Below are positions 17,808 to 25,817 of a stretch of 34,893 nt of DNA, one piece after another. Source of the stretch: Pseudomonadales bacterium. Lineage in GTDB: Bacteria; Pseudomonadota; Gammaproteobacteria; Pseudomonadales; Pseudohongiellaceae. Numbering within the stretch: the stretch's first letter is position 1; each line of letters opens with the position of its first letter. The notes under the pieces are model-generated. The model worked only from the letters and a program-made list of their open reading frames with translations, was not told where the DNA came from and made no database searches. Location of the stretch: positions 1-34,893 of the forward strand of contig JAJDVS010000048.1 of assembly GCA_022825945.1 (NCBI GenBank), read 5' to 3'. The position numbers and the translations under genes are program-made.

Positions 17808-18190
17808 CGGCGCCGGCAAGGAAGAAGGAACCGCCAGGGCCACTCGACGAAGGGCAGATCGCCCGGCTGGTGGAAAGCATTCTCGAAGACGGCAAGGCGG
17901 AGTCGATAAGCTGCATCGATGTGCGGCAACTGACTTCCATAACCGATTACATGGTCATGGCGACGGGAAACTCCCGCATCCATACCAGGGCGCTGGCCGA
18001 CGCCATCGTCGAGAGAATGAAGGGGCAGGGCGTCGCTACCAATGGAATCGAAGGCCTTCCAGCCGCCGAATGGCTCCTGGTGGATCTCGGCCCGGTGGTG
18101 GTCCACATCATGCTTGCCCAGGTCCGCGCCCTCTACGACCTCGAAGAACTATGGAACCTGAAACCGGCGAACTGGGAGCCTGCGCCGTAG
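17804..18190 (+). CDS. rsfS: Ribosomal silencing factor RsfS
   Basis: This 128-residue protein of the RsfS/Iojap family binds uL14 on the 50S subunit and blocks joining with 30S in starvation. The conserved core is DITDYMV-like (TSITDYMVMATGNSRIHTRALADAI) and EWLLVDLGPVVVHIML, followed by YDLEELW. The start overlaps nadD by 4 bp. The last four residues (EPAP) and the stop codon lie inside the left arm of a large inverted repeat (18175-18335), so the extreme C-terminus may come from an inserted element. rlmH, the usual next gene, is missing. Confidence 0.95.
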   Translation: MTAPARKKEPPGPLDEGQIARLVESILEDGKAESISCIDVRQLTSITDYMVMATGNSRIHTRALADAIVERMKGQGVATNGIEGLPAAEWLLVDLGPVVVHIMLAQVRALYDLEELWNLKPANWEPAP

Positions 18191-18335
18191 GAATTCGCGA
18201 AAGCGAAAATGCGCTATCGCCGCGCCTCTGGTTGGTCGATTGAGGCGAATATTGGTGAATATGCAACGAAATCGACCAACCAGAGGCGCGGATGAGAGCG
18301 GATTTGCAGCCGTGAATTCCTATGGCGCAGGCTCC
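18175..18335. repeat. 161-bp inverted repeat, MITE-like, overlapping the rsfS 3' end
   Basis: Outer arms 18175-18199 and 18311-18335 (25 nt) are complementary except at two positions that can form G-U pairs. Inner arms 18220-18241 and 18270-18291 are perfectly complementary over 22 nt. The stretches between outer and inner arms are partly complementary. The 28-nt apical part contains a short ATATT/AATAT stem. The whole could fold into one long hairpin or cruciform. No transposase gene and no clear target-site duplication are visible. It fills the place where rlmH usually stands. Confidence 0.9.
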
Positions 18336-18394
18336 TGGGAGTGACAAGGCAGTGGAAACATACTGCTACCCCGCTTTCCCGCAAACCTGACGGA

Positions 18395-18430
18395 GATTCT
18401 GCGACTTCGCTTCGCTACGCGCAGAATGAC
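18395..18430. repeat. Palindromic GATTCTGCG-type repeat, locus D (single unit)
   Basis: One minus-oriented unit in which ATTCTGCG (18396-18403) pairs with CGCAGAAT (18420-18427) around a CTTCGCTTCGCTACG-type centre. It is the cleanest single copy of the family seen in multiple copies at 6147-6348, 13912-14052 and 15714-15827. Confidence 0.88.
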
Positions 18431-18446
18431 AGTGAAAGGAAACAAG

Positions 18447-18473
18447 GAAAGCTCTGATTAAGTCAGAGCTTTC
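18447..18473 (+). repeat. Hairpin repeat with TTAAG loop, copy 1
   Basis: GAAAGCTCTGA (18447-18457), loop TTAAG and TCAGAGCTTTC (18463-18473) give an 11-bp perfect stem. A second copy at 27178-27208 has a paired change in the stem (GAAAG/CTTTC becomes GGAAG/CTTCC). It is joined directly to the two-hairpin element at 18474. Confidence 0.9.
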
Positions 18474-18546
18474 GGGAGCAAAACAAAGCCACGCTTTTGT
18501 TTTGCGATAATGAAAAACTCCACGGATGGAGTTTTTCAGAGAATAC
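18474..18546 (+). repeat. Two-hairpin dispersed element, copy 2
   Basis: Stem I: 18478-18488 with 18495-18505 (one G-U pair). Spacer GATAAT at 18506-18511, preceded by TGC so that it resembles an extended -10 box. Stem II: GAAAAACTCC (18512-18521) with GGAGTTTTTC (18528-18537), loop ACGGAT. It ends about 90 bp before the mrdA start, in the mrdA sense orientation. Confidence 0.9.
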
Positions 18547-18571
18547 CAAGTGATTTCATGCCGCAAATCAG

Positions 18572-18577
18572 TACAAT
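18572..18577 (+). promoter_or_regulatory. Possible -10 box for mrdA-rodA
   Basis: TACAAT (5 of 6 to consensus) lies 60 bp before the mrdA ATG, just downstream of the hairpin elements that separate mrdA from rsfS. GTGATT at 18550-18555 is a weak -35 candidate. A local promoter is expected because the elongasome genes are cut off from proA-nadD-rsfS by 447 bp. Confidence 0.35.
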
Positions 18578-18637
18578 AGGGGGAATTGCCCACAGGCCGC
18601 CAGGCCCCGCCGCAGCCGCGGCGCCGGGAGGCGTTCC

Positions 18638-20611
18638 ATGACCAGCAGGTGGAAATTCCGCGACCATGAGGCCGAGGGCCGGATGTTCAACCGGCGGGTC
18701 AATCTCGTCCTGTTTTTCATCTTCCTGATGCTGGCCACCCTGGTGGCGAAGCTCGTCGACCTTCAGGTGATGCGGTACGAGTATTTCGCCGCCCGTTCCG
18801 ACGGCAACCGCCTGCATGTCCAGTACGTGCCTCCCGAACGCGGATTGATCTATGACCGCGCCGGCGCCCTGATCGCCGACAATACGCCGGTGTACAGCCT
18901 CACCATCGTGCCGGAAGAAGTCGACGACCTCGAGGCGACCCTGGACTATCTCGCCGGGCTCGTGTCGCTTGACGCTGATGACATCGAGACCTTCGATGAC
19001 CAGTTGCGCCGCAGCCGGGTGCCGTATTCCTCCGTTCCCCTGCGCTATGTGCTCACCGAAGAGGAAAAGTACCGGGTGGCGGTCAACGGCCATCGCATGC
19101 CCGGGGTGCGTATGGAGCCACAGCTCATGCGCCATTATCCCTTCGCCGATCTCACCGCCCATGCCGTGGGCTATGTCTCCCATATCAACCAGCAGGAACT
19201 CGACGCCCTGGACGAAACCGAATTCGAGAATTACGGCGGAACCACCCATATCGGCAAGACCGGCGTGGAGCGCACATACGAGCACCTGCTCCACGGCCAG
19301 GTGGGCTATGAAACCGTGGAAAAGAACAACCGCGGGCGGGTCACCCGGGTGCTCGAGCGCACCGAGGCCATTCGCGGGCGCGATATCGTCCTGCATCTCG
19401 ATTACCGGTTGCAGCAGGTGGCCGTGGAAGCCCTGGGCGACTACCGCGGCGCCGTGGTGGCCATCGAGCCCGCCAGCGGCGGCATTCTGGCCATGGTCAG
19501 CAAGCCGGGCTTTGATCCGAACCTGTTCGTCACCGGCATCAGCAACCGCGACTACAGCGCCCTGGTCACCGACGAGATCAATACGCCATTGTTCGACCGC
19601 AGCACCAACCCCTATCCCCCGGGCTCTACCATCAAACCCGTTCTGGGGCTTGCGGGGCTGCATTTCGGCCATATCGACTATGAATTCACCATCATGGACC
19701 CGGGCTGGTTCCGGCTCCCCGGCGTGTCCTACCGCTGGAACAACTGGACCATGCGCACCGCCATCGGCGGCGGCCACGGCGAGACCGATCTGCGCAAGGC
19801 GATTTACCAGTCCAGCGACACCTTTTTCTACCAGCTTGGCCACACCATGGGCATCGACCGGATTCACGATTTCATGTCGCTGTTCGGCTTTGGCGACAAT
19901 CTGGCCCTGGATATCAATTATGCCCGCACCGGGGTTCTGCCTTCCCGGGACTGGAAAATGGAGACCCGCGGCGAACCCTGGTATCCGGGGGACACCATCA
20001 ATTCTTCCATTGGCCAGGGCTACATGTGGGCGACGCCCCTGCAGCTTGCCACCGCGGCCGCGGTGATCGCCAATGAAGGCCGCATGGTGCGGCCGCGCAT
20101 GCTGAAAAGCGTGGCTGGCGAATTGTGGGATTTTCCGGAACAGGATTCCGTGCCCGATGTGCTGCTGGAAGACCCGGACTACTGGCGCTACATGCGCGAC
20201 GCCATGACCATGGTGGTGCATCGCCCCTATTCCAATGTATTCCGGGACTACGGCACCGCCTACGAATACACCGCCAGGGCGGACCCGGACATGAACTACC
20301 TGCTCGCCGGCAAGACTGGCACCGCCCAGGTGGTCGGCATCGACCAGAGCATTCGCTCCAGCGAGGATATCCGGGTTTCCGACCTGAACAAGGACCACGC
20401 CCTGTTCATCGCCTTCGCCCCCGCCGCCCACCCCGTCATTGCGCCGCGGATTGCGCTTGCGGTCTTTGTGGAAAACGGCGAATCGGGCAGCGCCGTCGCC
20501 GGCCCGGTGGCCAAGCGGATCAGCGACGCCTGGCTGCTCGATATCCTCGACCTTGATCTGGACGTGGAGCCGGCGGTGGAAAGCTCCGAGGCGGGCCAGG
20601 TCGGTGAATAG
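18638..20611 (+). CDS. mrdA: Penicillin-binding protein 2 (elongasome transpeptidase)
   Basis: This 657-residue protein is PBP2, the DD-transpeptidase that cross-links peptidoglycan during rod elongation with RodA. An N-terminal membrane segment (NLVLFFIFLMLATLVAKLVD, about 26-45) anchors it with the catalytic domain in the periplasm. A dimerisation region follows (PPERGLIYDRAGALIADN). Active-site motifs are S330-T-I-K333, SSD at 392-394 and K559-T-G561. The nucleophile has the same number as in E. coli PBP2. The C-terminal tail is acidic. The stop overlaps the proposed rodA GTG by 8 bp. rlmH, normally upstream, is replaced by repeats. Confidence 0.97.
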   Translation: MTSRWKFRDHEAEGRMFNRRVNLVLFFIFLMLATLVAKLVDLQVMRYEYFAARSDGNRLHVQYVPPERGLIYDRAGALIADNTPVYSLTIVPEEVDDLEATLDYLAGLVSLDADDIETFDDQLRRSRVPYSSVPLRYVLTEEEKYRVAVNGHRMPGVRMEPQLMRHYPFADLTAHAVGYVSHINQQELDALDETEFENYGGTTHIGKTGVERTYEHLLHGQVGYETVEKNNRGRVTRVLERTEAIRGRDIVLHLDYRLQQVAVEALGDYRGAVVAIEPASGGILAMVSKPGFDPNLFVTGISNRDYSALVTDEINTPLFDRSTNPYPPGSTIKPVLGLAGLHFGHIDYEFTIMDPGWFRLPGVSYRWNNWTMRTAIGGGHGETDLRKAIYQSSDTFFYQLGHTMGIDRIHDFMSLFGFGDNLALDINYARTGVLPSRDWKMETRGEPWYPGDTINSSIGQGYMWATPLQLATAAAVIANEGRMVRPRMLKSVAGELWDFPEQDSVPDVLLEDPDYWRYMRDAMTMVVHRPYSNVFRDYGTAYEYTARADPDMNYLLAGKTGTAQVVGIDQSIRSSEDIRVSDLNKDHALFIAFAPAAHPVIAPRIALAVFVENGESGSAVAGPVAKRISDAWLLDILDLDLDVEPAVESSEAGQVGE

Positions 20612-21743
20612 CCGAACCTACGGGCAAGCGGCGGCGCCCCAGGGCCGCTGGGCGGGCCGCAGCCCCAATGTGGATATCGGCCTGCTGCTGATCGTGGGCC
20701 TGCTCGGCATTTTCGGCCTGACCGCCCTGTACAGCGCTTCCGACGGCGACAGCGCCCTGATCCAGCGGCAGGCGGCCATCACCGGGCTTGGCTTGATCGC
20801 CATGCTGCTGGTGGCGCAACTCGACCTGCGTCTGGTGCAGCGCTTCGCCCCGCATATATATCTCGGCGGCCTCGCCCTGCTCGCCCTCGTGCTCGCGTTC
20901 GGGGTGGAAGCCAATGGCGCCCGCAGTTGGCTCAATTTGCCGGGGCTGCCGAGTTTCCAGCCTTCGGAGTTGATGAAATTCATCATCCCCGGAATGCTCG
21001 CCGCCTATCTGGCCTCGCAGCCCCTGCCGCCCCGGTTTCCGCGCATCCTTGTCGCCGGGCTGCTGGTATTGCTGCCCGCGGGGCTGATCGTGCTGCAGAA
21101 CGACCTCGGCACCGCCATGCTCGTGGCCATGGCGGGATTCTTCGTGCTGCTGCTTGCCGGCATGAGCCTGCGGCTGATCGCCTTTGGCGGCCTGCTTGCC
21201 CTGCTTGCCTCGCCGGTATGGTTTCTGTTCTACGCCCAGGAACATCAGAAAAACCGCATCCGGAGCTTTATCGACCCGTACAACGACCCGGCCGGGGCGG
21301 GCTACAATATCATCCAGTCCCAGATCGCCATCGGTTCCGGGGGCGTCACCGGCAAGGGATTCGGCGAAGGCGACCAGTCCCGGCTCGATTTCATTCCCGA
21401 ATCCCATACCGATTTCATCTTCGCCGTCATCGCCGAAGAGTTCGGCCTCGCCGGCGCCCTCGCTCTGCTCGGGCTTTTTGTGCTGCTGCTCTGGCGTGGC
21501 CTGCGGATTGCGGTCAATGCCGGCGACATGTTCGCCCGGCTGCTTGCCGGCGGCATCGTGCTCATCGTTTTTTTCAATGTGTACGTGAACATGGCCATGG
21601 TGATCGGCCTGTTGCCGGTGATCGGGCTTCCCCTGCCCCTGATCAGCCGGGGAGGCACGGCTATCATCGCTTTCTTCATCGGCTTTGGCCTGCTCATGTC
21701 CATCGAGGCGGACAGCCGCAAGGGCAGTGTGAGAAATCGCTAA
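20604..21743 (+). CDS. rodA: RodA, SEDS peptidoglycan glycosyltransferase
   Basis: This 379-residue polytopic membrane protein of the SEDS family polymerises lipid II into glycan strands with PBP2. Signatures include FQPSELMKF, LQNDLGTAML, the ESHTDFIFAVIAEEFGL loop and PVIGLPLPLISRGGTA near the C-terminus (SRGGT where many homologues have SYGGT). About ten hydrophobic segments are visible. GTG at 20604 is the most likely start: it overlaps the mrdA stop and gives normal length with a short hydrophilic N-terminus. The same frame stays open upstream inside mrdA, but that part is antiphase overlap. An alternative GTG near 20669 would also precede the first helix. Confidence 0.95.
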   Translation: MNSRTYGQAAAPQGRWAGRSPNVDIGLLLIVGLLGIFGLTALYSASDGDSALIQRQAAITGLGLIAMLLVAQLDLRLVQRFAPHIYLGGLALLALVLAFGVEANGARSWLNLPGLPSFQPSELMKFIIPGMLAAYLASQPLPPRFPRILVAGLLVLLPAGLIVLQNDLGTAMLVAMAGFFVLLLAGMSLRLIAFGGLLALLASPVWFLFYAQEHQKNRIRSFIDPYNDPAGAGYNIIQSQIAIGSGGVTGKGFGEGDQSRLDFIPESHTDFIFAVIAEEFGLAGALALLGLFVLLLWRGLRIAVNAGDMFARLLAGGIVLIVFFNVYVNMAMVIGLLPVIGLPLPLISRGGTAIIAFFIGFGLLMSIEADSRKGSVRNR

Positions 21744-21797
21744 ATCGTATTCAATTCCGGGCGTTATTCTGAGAGGGGGTTCGGTGGAATTGCCATC

Positions 21798-22628
21798 ATG
21801 TGCTCAGGAGTAAACAGACTGCTCGTCCTGCTGTTGTTCGCCGCGCTGCTCGCGGGCTGCGGCGCGAGCGGGAGCCGTTATTCGATTTCCCGGGACCGGG
21901 CTCCCGCCGGCGGCGTGGACCCGGCCAGCGTGCCGCTCGTGGTGCCCCGTCCCGTGGTTCGCACCGCCGCGGGCAACCGCAGCCCATACACGGTTTTCGG
22001 CCAGACCTATTCGGTAATGCCCACCGAGGAAGGCTACCTCGCCCGGGGCGTCGCTTCCTGGTATGGGGAAAAGTTCCATGGCCACCGCACCGCCAATGGC
22101 GAAATCTATGACATGTACAAGGCTTCCGCCGCCCATACCTCGCTGCCGATTCCGAGCTTTCTCCGGGTGACCAATCTGGAAAACAACCGCAGCCTCGTGG
22201 TGCGGGTCAATGATCGCGGGCCCTTTCACGGCGGGCGCATTGTCGATCTTTCCTATGCCGCCGCGGTCAAGCTCGGTTTTGCCGACCAGGGCACCGCCCG
22301 GGTGCAGCTTGAAGCGATCGTGCCCGGCGCCGGGGAGGAGGTCGCTCCCGCGCCGAATCCTCCGGTTCTCGCCGCGGCAAGCCCGGCGGGCGCTGAACTC
22401 TATCTCCAGGTGGGCGCATTCGCCGCGCGGGACTCGGCGGAAAGCGTGACGCGCCGGGTGCGCGCCCATACCAGCCGCCCGGTATTCATCGCCAGCGTCG
22501 CCAGCGGCGAGCGCGGCCTGCTGCACCGAGTGCGAATCGGGCCGATACGGGGAGCGGGGGAGGCCCGCGACCTGATCCGGACACTGGTTGCCGCCGGTCT
22601 GGGAACTCCCTACACTGTAGCCGAATAG
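21798..22628 (+). CDS. rlpA: RlpA-like lipoprotein, septal lytic transglycosylase family
   Basis: This 276-residue protein has a lipoprotein signal peptide with lipobox LLAGC (lipidated C21), so it is outer-membrane anchored facing the periplasm. A double-psi beta-barrel follows (GVASWYGEKFHGHRTANGEIYDMY to LEAIV, about 83-175) with the conserved acidic residue in VNDRGPF (D139), the catalytic Asp position in RlpA transglycosylases. A C-terminal SPOR domain (about 200-272), which targets denuded septal glycan, completes it. RlpA in Pseudomonas cleaves stemless glycan during daughter-cell separation. It sits between rodA (54 bp) and dacA (53 bp). mltB, often between rodA and rlpA, is absent. 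Confidence 0.94.
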   Translation: MCSGVNRLLVLLLFAALLAGCGASGSRYSISRDRAPAGGVDPASVPLVVPRPVVRTAAGNRSPYTVFGQTYSVMPTEEGYLARGVASWYGEKFHGHRTANGEIYDMYKASAAHTSLPIPSFLRVTNLENNRSLVVRVNDRGPFHGGRIVDLSYAAAVKLGFADQGTARVQLEAIVPGAGEEVAPAPNPPVLAAASPAGAELYLQVGAFAARDSAESVTRRVRAHTSRPVFIASVASGERGLLHRVRIGPIRGAGEARDLIRTLVAAGLGTPYTVAE

Positions 22629-22681
22629 GCAGTGGCGAAGAGGTTTCAACCACAGCAATCCAGCCAAGGCGGATACCATCC

Positions 22682-23881
22682 ATGTTTTCCCCATCAGCGC
22701 ATCAATCACCGATCAAACCCCCTCGCCGGGTGTGGCGTCTGCCGCTCGCCTGCGCCATGGCCCTGAGCGCCGCGTTCGCCAGCGCCCAGAGCATCATTCC
22801 CCGGGCGCCGGACATCGCCGCGAGCAGCTATATTCTCGTGGACGCCGCCACGGGCCACGTCATCATGGAAGAGAACGCCGCCGAGGCCCTGCCGCCGGCG
22901 AGCCTCACCAAGATCATGACCGCCTATATCGCCATCGAGGAAATCATCAGTGGCAATCTCGCCATGGAGGATGAAGCCCACATCAGCGAAAAAGCCTGGC
23001 GCATGGACGGCTCCAAGATGTTCGTGGGGGTCAACACCCGGGTCAGCGTCGCCGATCTGTTGCGCGGCATCATCATCCAGTCCGGCAATGACGCCAGCGT
23101 CGCCATCGCCGAGCATATCGCCGGCAGCGAGGACGCCTTCGCCGACATGATGAACCAGTACGCCGAAGCGCTTGGCCTGGAGCAGTCCTTCTTCATGAAT
23201 TCCAGCGGCCTCGATTCCGACGAGTACTACAACACCATGTCGGCCCGGGATCTGGCGCTGCTGGCCCGGGCCACGATTACCCGCCACGCCGAGTACTACC
23301 CCATGTACGCCGAACGGGAGTTCACCTATAACGACATTCGTCAGCCCAACCGCAATACCCTGCTGTTCCGCAACGCCAATGTGGACGGGCTCAAGACCGG
23401 CTGGACCGACCGCGCCGGGTACTGCCTGGTGACTTCGGCGGAACGCGACGGCATGCGCCTGATCGCCGTGGTCATGGGCACCGAAAGCGAAGCCGCCCGG
23501 GCCATCGAAAGCCAGAAAATGCTCGCCTACGGCTTTCGCTATTACGAAACCTGGCGGCTCAACGACGCTGGCCAGACTTTTGCCAGCGTGCCGGTGTGGT
23601 CGGGCCAGCGGGACACCCTGGACCTGGGCATAGATGGGGAAGTCCTGCTCACCATCCAGCGCGGCCGGGGCGAGAACCTGGAAGCCTCGATCAACGTGGA
23701 CGAAGTGATCTACGCGCCCATCGAAGCGGGCCAGGTCATGGGAAGCATCGATATCAGCCTCGACGGCGAAATCGTCCACAGCGACGAAATCATCGCCCTG
23801 CGGGCGGTGGAGCGGGGTGGCGTCATGAAACGCATGACCGACTGGTTCAGCCTCCGATTCAACGAACTGCTTGCCAATTGA
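22682..23881 (+). CDS. dacA: D-alanyl-D-alanine carboxypeptidase (PBP5/6 type)
   Basis: This 399-residue low-molecular-weight penicillin-binding protein trims the terminal D-Ala of peptidoglycan pentapeptides. A signal peptide (CAMALSAAFASAQS) precedes the peptidase S11 domain. Motifs are S74-L-T-K77, S134-G-N136 and K238-T-G240. A C-terminal PBP5 beta domain follows, and the terminal amphipathic helix (KRMTDWFSLRFNELL) should attach it to the outer face of the inner membrane. The TGA stop overlaps the TTG start of lipB. The DUF493/ybeD gene often found next is not present. It could equally be named dacC. The paralogue cannot be distinguished. Confidence 0.95.
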   Translation: MFSPSAHQSPIKPPRRVWRLPLACAMALSAAFASAQSIIPRAPDIAASSYILVDAATGHVIMEENAAEALPPASLTKIMTAYIAIEEIISGNLAMEDEAHISEKAWRMDGSKMFVGVNTRVSVADLLRGIIIQSGNDASVAIAEHIAGSEDAFADMMNQYAEALGLEQSFFMNSSGLDSDEYYNTMSARDLALLARATITRHAEYYPMYAEREFTYNDIRQPNRNTLLFRNANVDGLKTGWTDRAGYCLVTSAERDGMRLIAVVMGTESEAARAIESQKMLAYGFRYYETWRLNDAGQTFASVPVWSGQRDTLDLGIDGEVLLTIQRGRGENLEASINVDEVIYAPIEAGQVMGSIDISLDGEIVHSDEIIALRAVERGGVMKRMTDWFSLRFNELLAN

Positions 23882-24579
23882 GCGCCATCGACAGGACATC
23901 CCCGGCCCCGCGTGAATTCGGCCCCAGTGACTACACCGATGTCTGGCGCCGCATGCGGCGCTTTGTCCGGGAGGCGGATTCCGGAACCCGGGAAGAAATC
24001 TGGCTGCTGAGCCATCACCCGGTGTTCACCCTGGGCCAGGCCGGCAAGCGCGAGCATCTGCTCGATACCGGCGAAATCCCGGTGCTTGCGTCCGACCGGG
24101 GAGGGCAGGTCACCTACCACGGCCCAGGCCAGCTCGTGGCTTATCCCCTGCTCAACCTGCGCCGCCGCGCCATGGGCATCCGCGAGCTTGTCCAATTGAT
24201 CGAGCAGGCTCTGATCGATTCCCTCGCCGGAGTGGGAATCAGGGCCAAAACCCGGCAAGGCGCGCCGGGAGTCTATGTGGGGCCGGCCAAAATCGCCGCC
24301 CTGGGCCTTCGTATCAGGCGCGGCTGGAGTTGTCACGGCCTCAGCCTCAATGTGGATATGGACCTGGGCCCTTTCACCCTGATCAATCCCTGCGGCTATC
24401 CCGGGCTCAAGACGACCCAGGTTGTGGATTACATTCCCCGCCGGCCGGAACTGCTGCGGGACATGGGCGACTTGCTTGTCACCAGCCTGCTGCGGCGGCT
24501 CGAAGCTTTCCCGCCGCGGGCATCGGGCATTCGCCGGCAAGCCCGGGAATTGCCACCGCCGGAGGCCGCCCATGCCTGA
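23878..24579 (+). CDS. lipB: Lipoyl(octanoyl) transferase
   Basis: This 233-residue enzyme moves octanoyl groups from acyl carrier protein to lipoyl domains. The family signature region [34 protein letters not shown], the catalytic lysine K138 (GPAKIAALG) and cysteine C172 (INPCGYPG) are all present. No ATG or GTG precedes the conserved core in frame. The TTG at 23878 overlaps the dacA stop as TTGA and is the likely start, coupling translation to dacA. The 3' end overlaps lipA by 8 bp. Confidence 0.93.
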   Translation: MSAIDRTSPAPREFGPSDYTDVWRRMRRFVREADSGTREEIWLLSHHPVFTLGQAGKREHLLDTGEIPVLASDRGGQVTYHGPGQLVAYPLLNLRRRAMGIRELVQLIEQALIDSLAGVGIRAKTRQGAPGVYVGPAKIAALGLRIRRGWSCHGLSLNVDMDLGPFTLINPCGYPGLKTTQVVDYIPRRPELLRDMGDLLVTSLLRRLEAFPPRASGIRRQARELPPPEAAHA

Positions 24580-25537
24580 GAGAAAGCGACGCAATGTGCT
24601 TGTTGAAGGCCAGAAACTGCGGGGCGTCGACAAGTTGCGGCGCATCCCGGTCAAGGTGGCGCCAAGCGAACAGATACCGGCCAAGCCTCCCTGGCTGCGG
24701 GTAAAGATTCCCGCCTCGCCCCGGGTGGCCGGGCTGCGCCGCAAATTGCGCAGCCACAGGCTTGCCTCGGTCTGCGAGGAAGCTTCCTGCCCCAATATCG
24801 GCGAGTGTTTCAGCCATGGCACGGCGACCTTCATGATCATGGGAGATATTTGCACCCGGCGCTGCCCGTTCTGCGATGTGGCCCATGGCAAACCGCGGCC
24901 CCTCGATGAAAACGAACCGCGGGAACTCGCCCGGGCCATCCGCGACCTCGAACTCCGTTATGTGGTGATTACCTCGGTGGACCGGGACGACCTGAAAGAC
25001 AGCGGCGCCGCCCACTTCGCCGCCTGCATCCGCGCCAGCCGGGAACTCAACCCCGACACCCGCATCGAGATTCTCACCCCGGATTTCCGCGGCCGCATGG
25101 AAATCGCCCTGGAAACGCTCAACGAGGCGCCGCCGGATGTGTTCAATCACAATCTGGAGTCGGTCCCGCGCCTGTACCGCAAGGTGCGTCCTGGCGCCGA
25201 TTATGCCTGGTCACTGCGTTTGCTGAAGGAATTCGATCGCTTGCAGCCCAAGGTTCCCACCAAATCCGGCTTGATGCTGGGCCTTGGCGAAGAACTCGAA
25301 GAAGTGCGCCAGGTAATGAGGGATTTGCGCGGACACGGCGTGGCCATGCTGACCCTTGGCCAGTATCTGCAACCCAGCCGCCACCATTTGCCGATCGCCC
25401 GCTTTGTTCACCCCGATGAATTCGACGCGCTTGGCGAATACGGCGAATCCATCGGCTTCCGTCATGTGGCAAGCGGACCGCTGGTGCGTTCTTCCTATCA
25501 CGCCGACGAGCAGGCCAGACTGCTGCGCAGCGCCTGA
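24572..25537 (+). CDS. lipA: Lipoyl synthase
   Basis: This 321-residue radical SAM enzyme inserts two sulfur atoms into octanoyl groups to give lipoate. The auxiliary cluster motif C68-x4-C73-x5-C79 (sacrificial sulfur donor), the radical SAM motif C94-x3-C98-x2-C101 and the C-terminal RSSY serine (S308) are intact. ATG at 24572 is supported by GGAGG at 24561-24565. A longer frame to 24422 overlaps lipB and lacks homologous content. It works directly after LipB in the same operon. Confidence 0.97.
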   Translation: MPERKRRNVLVEGQKLRGVDKLRRIPVKVAPSEQIPAKPPWLRVKIPASPRVAGLRRKLRSHRLASVCEEASCPNIGECFSHGTATFMIMGDICTRRCPFCDVAHGKPRPLDENEPRELARAIRDLELRYVVITSVDRDDLKDSGAAHFAACIRASRELNPDTRIEILTPDFRGRMEIALETLNEAPPDVFNHNLESVPRLYRKVRPGADYAWSLRLLKEFDRLQPKVPTKSGLMLGLGEELEEVRQVMRDLRGHGVAMLTLGQYLQPSRHHLPIARFVHPDEFDALGEYGESIGFRHVASGPLVRSSYHADEQARLLRSA

Positions 25538-25540
25538 GGC

Positions 25541-25786
25541 ATGCAGATTCCAGGCTGGATAGCCGCAGCCGTCCTCATCGCCGCCGCGCCCGCCGCCATC
25601 TGACTGCTCACCGCCAACAGCCTCTGGCTGGGCCGGCAAAGCCTGCTCCTGCGCGCCAATCCCTGTTCTTTGCTTGCTGACCCGCCTGTGCCACAATGCC
25701 ACCCAACCCCGCAACAGAATAAAATCCACCAGCAACGCCAGCAACCCGGTCGGCGAATCAGTGATCCTGGTAATCGACGGGGGCGC
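25541..25786 (+). pseudogene. Possible broken small ORF between lipA and scpA
   Basis: An ATG at 25541 opens a frame reading MQIPGWIAAAVLIAAAPAAI, then a TGA, then continues open as LLTANSLWLGRQSLLLRANP and on to a TAA near 25786. The first part looks like a membrane segment. Reading through the TGA would give one peptide of about 80 residues. I recognise no family. The opposite strand is also open and overlaps lipA antisense. It may be a decayed gene or simply non-coding spacer. The 280 bp from 25538 to 25817 hold nothing else I can support. Confidence 0.2.
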
Positions 25787-25817
25787 AGATAAACGCAGCT
25801 TCAACGGAATCGTTCAA

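Noticed and set aside
18536-20431. Minus-strand ORF of 631 codons opposite mrdA
   Set aside because: mrdA has all PBP2 active-site motifs. The antisense product has no recognisable family and is a frame shadow.
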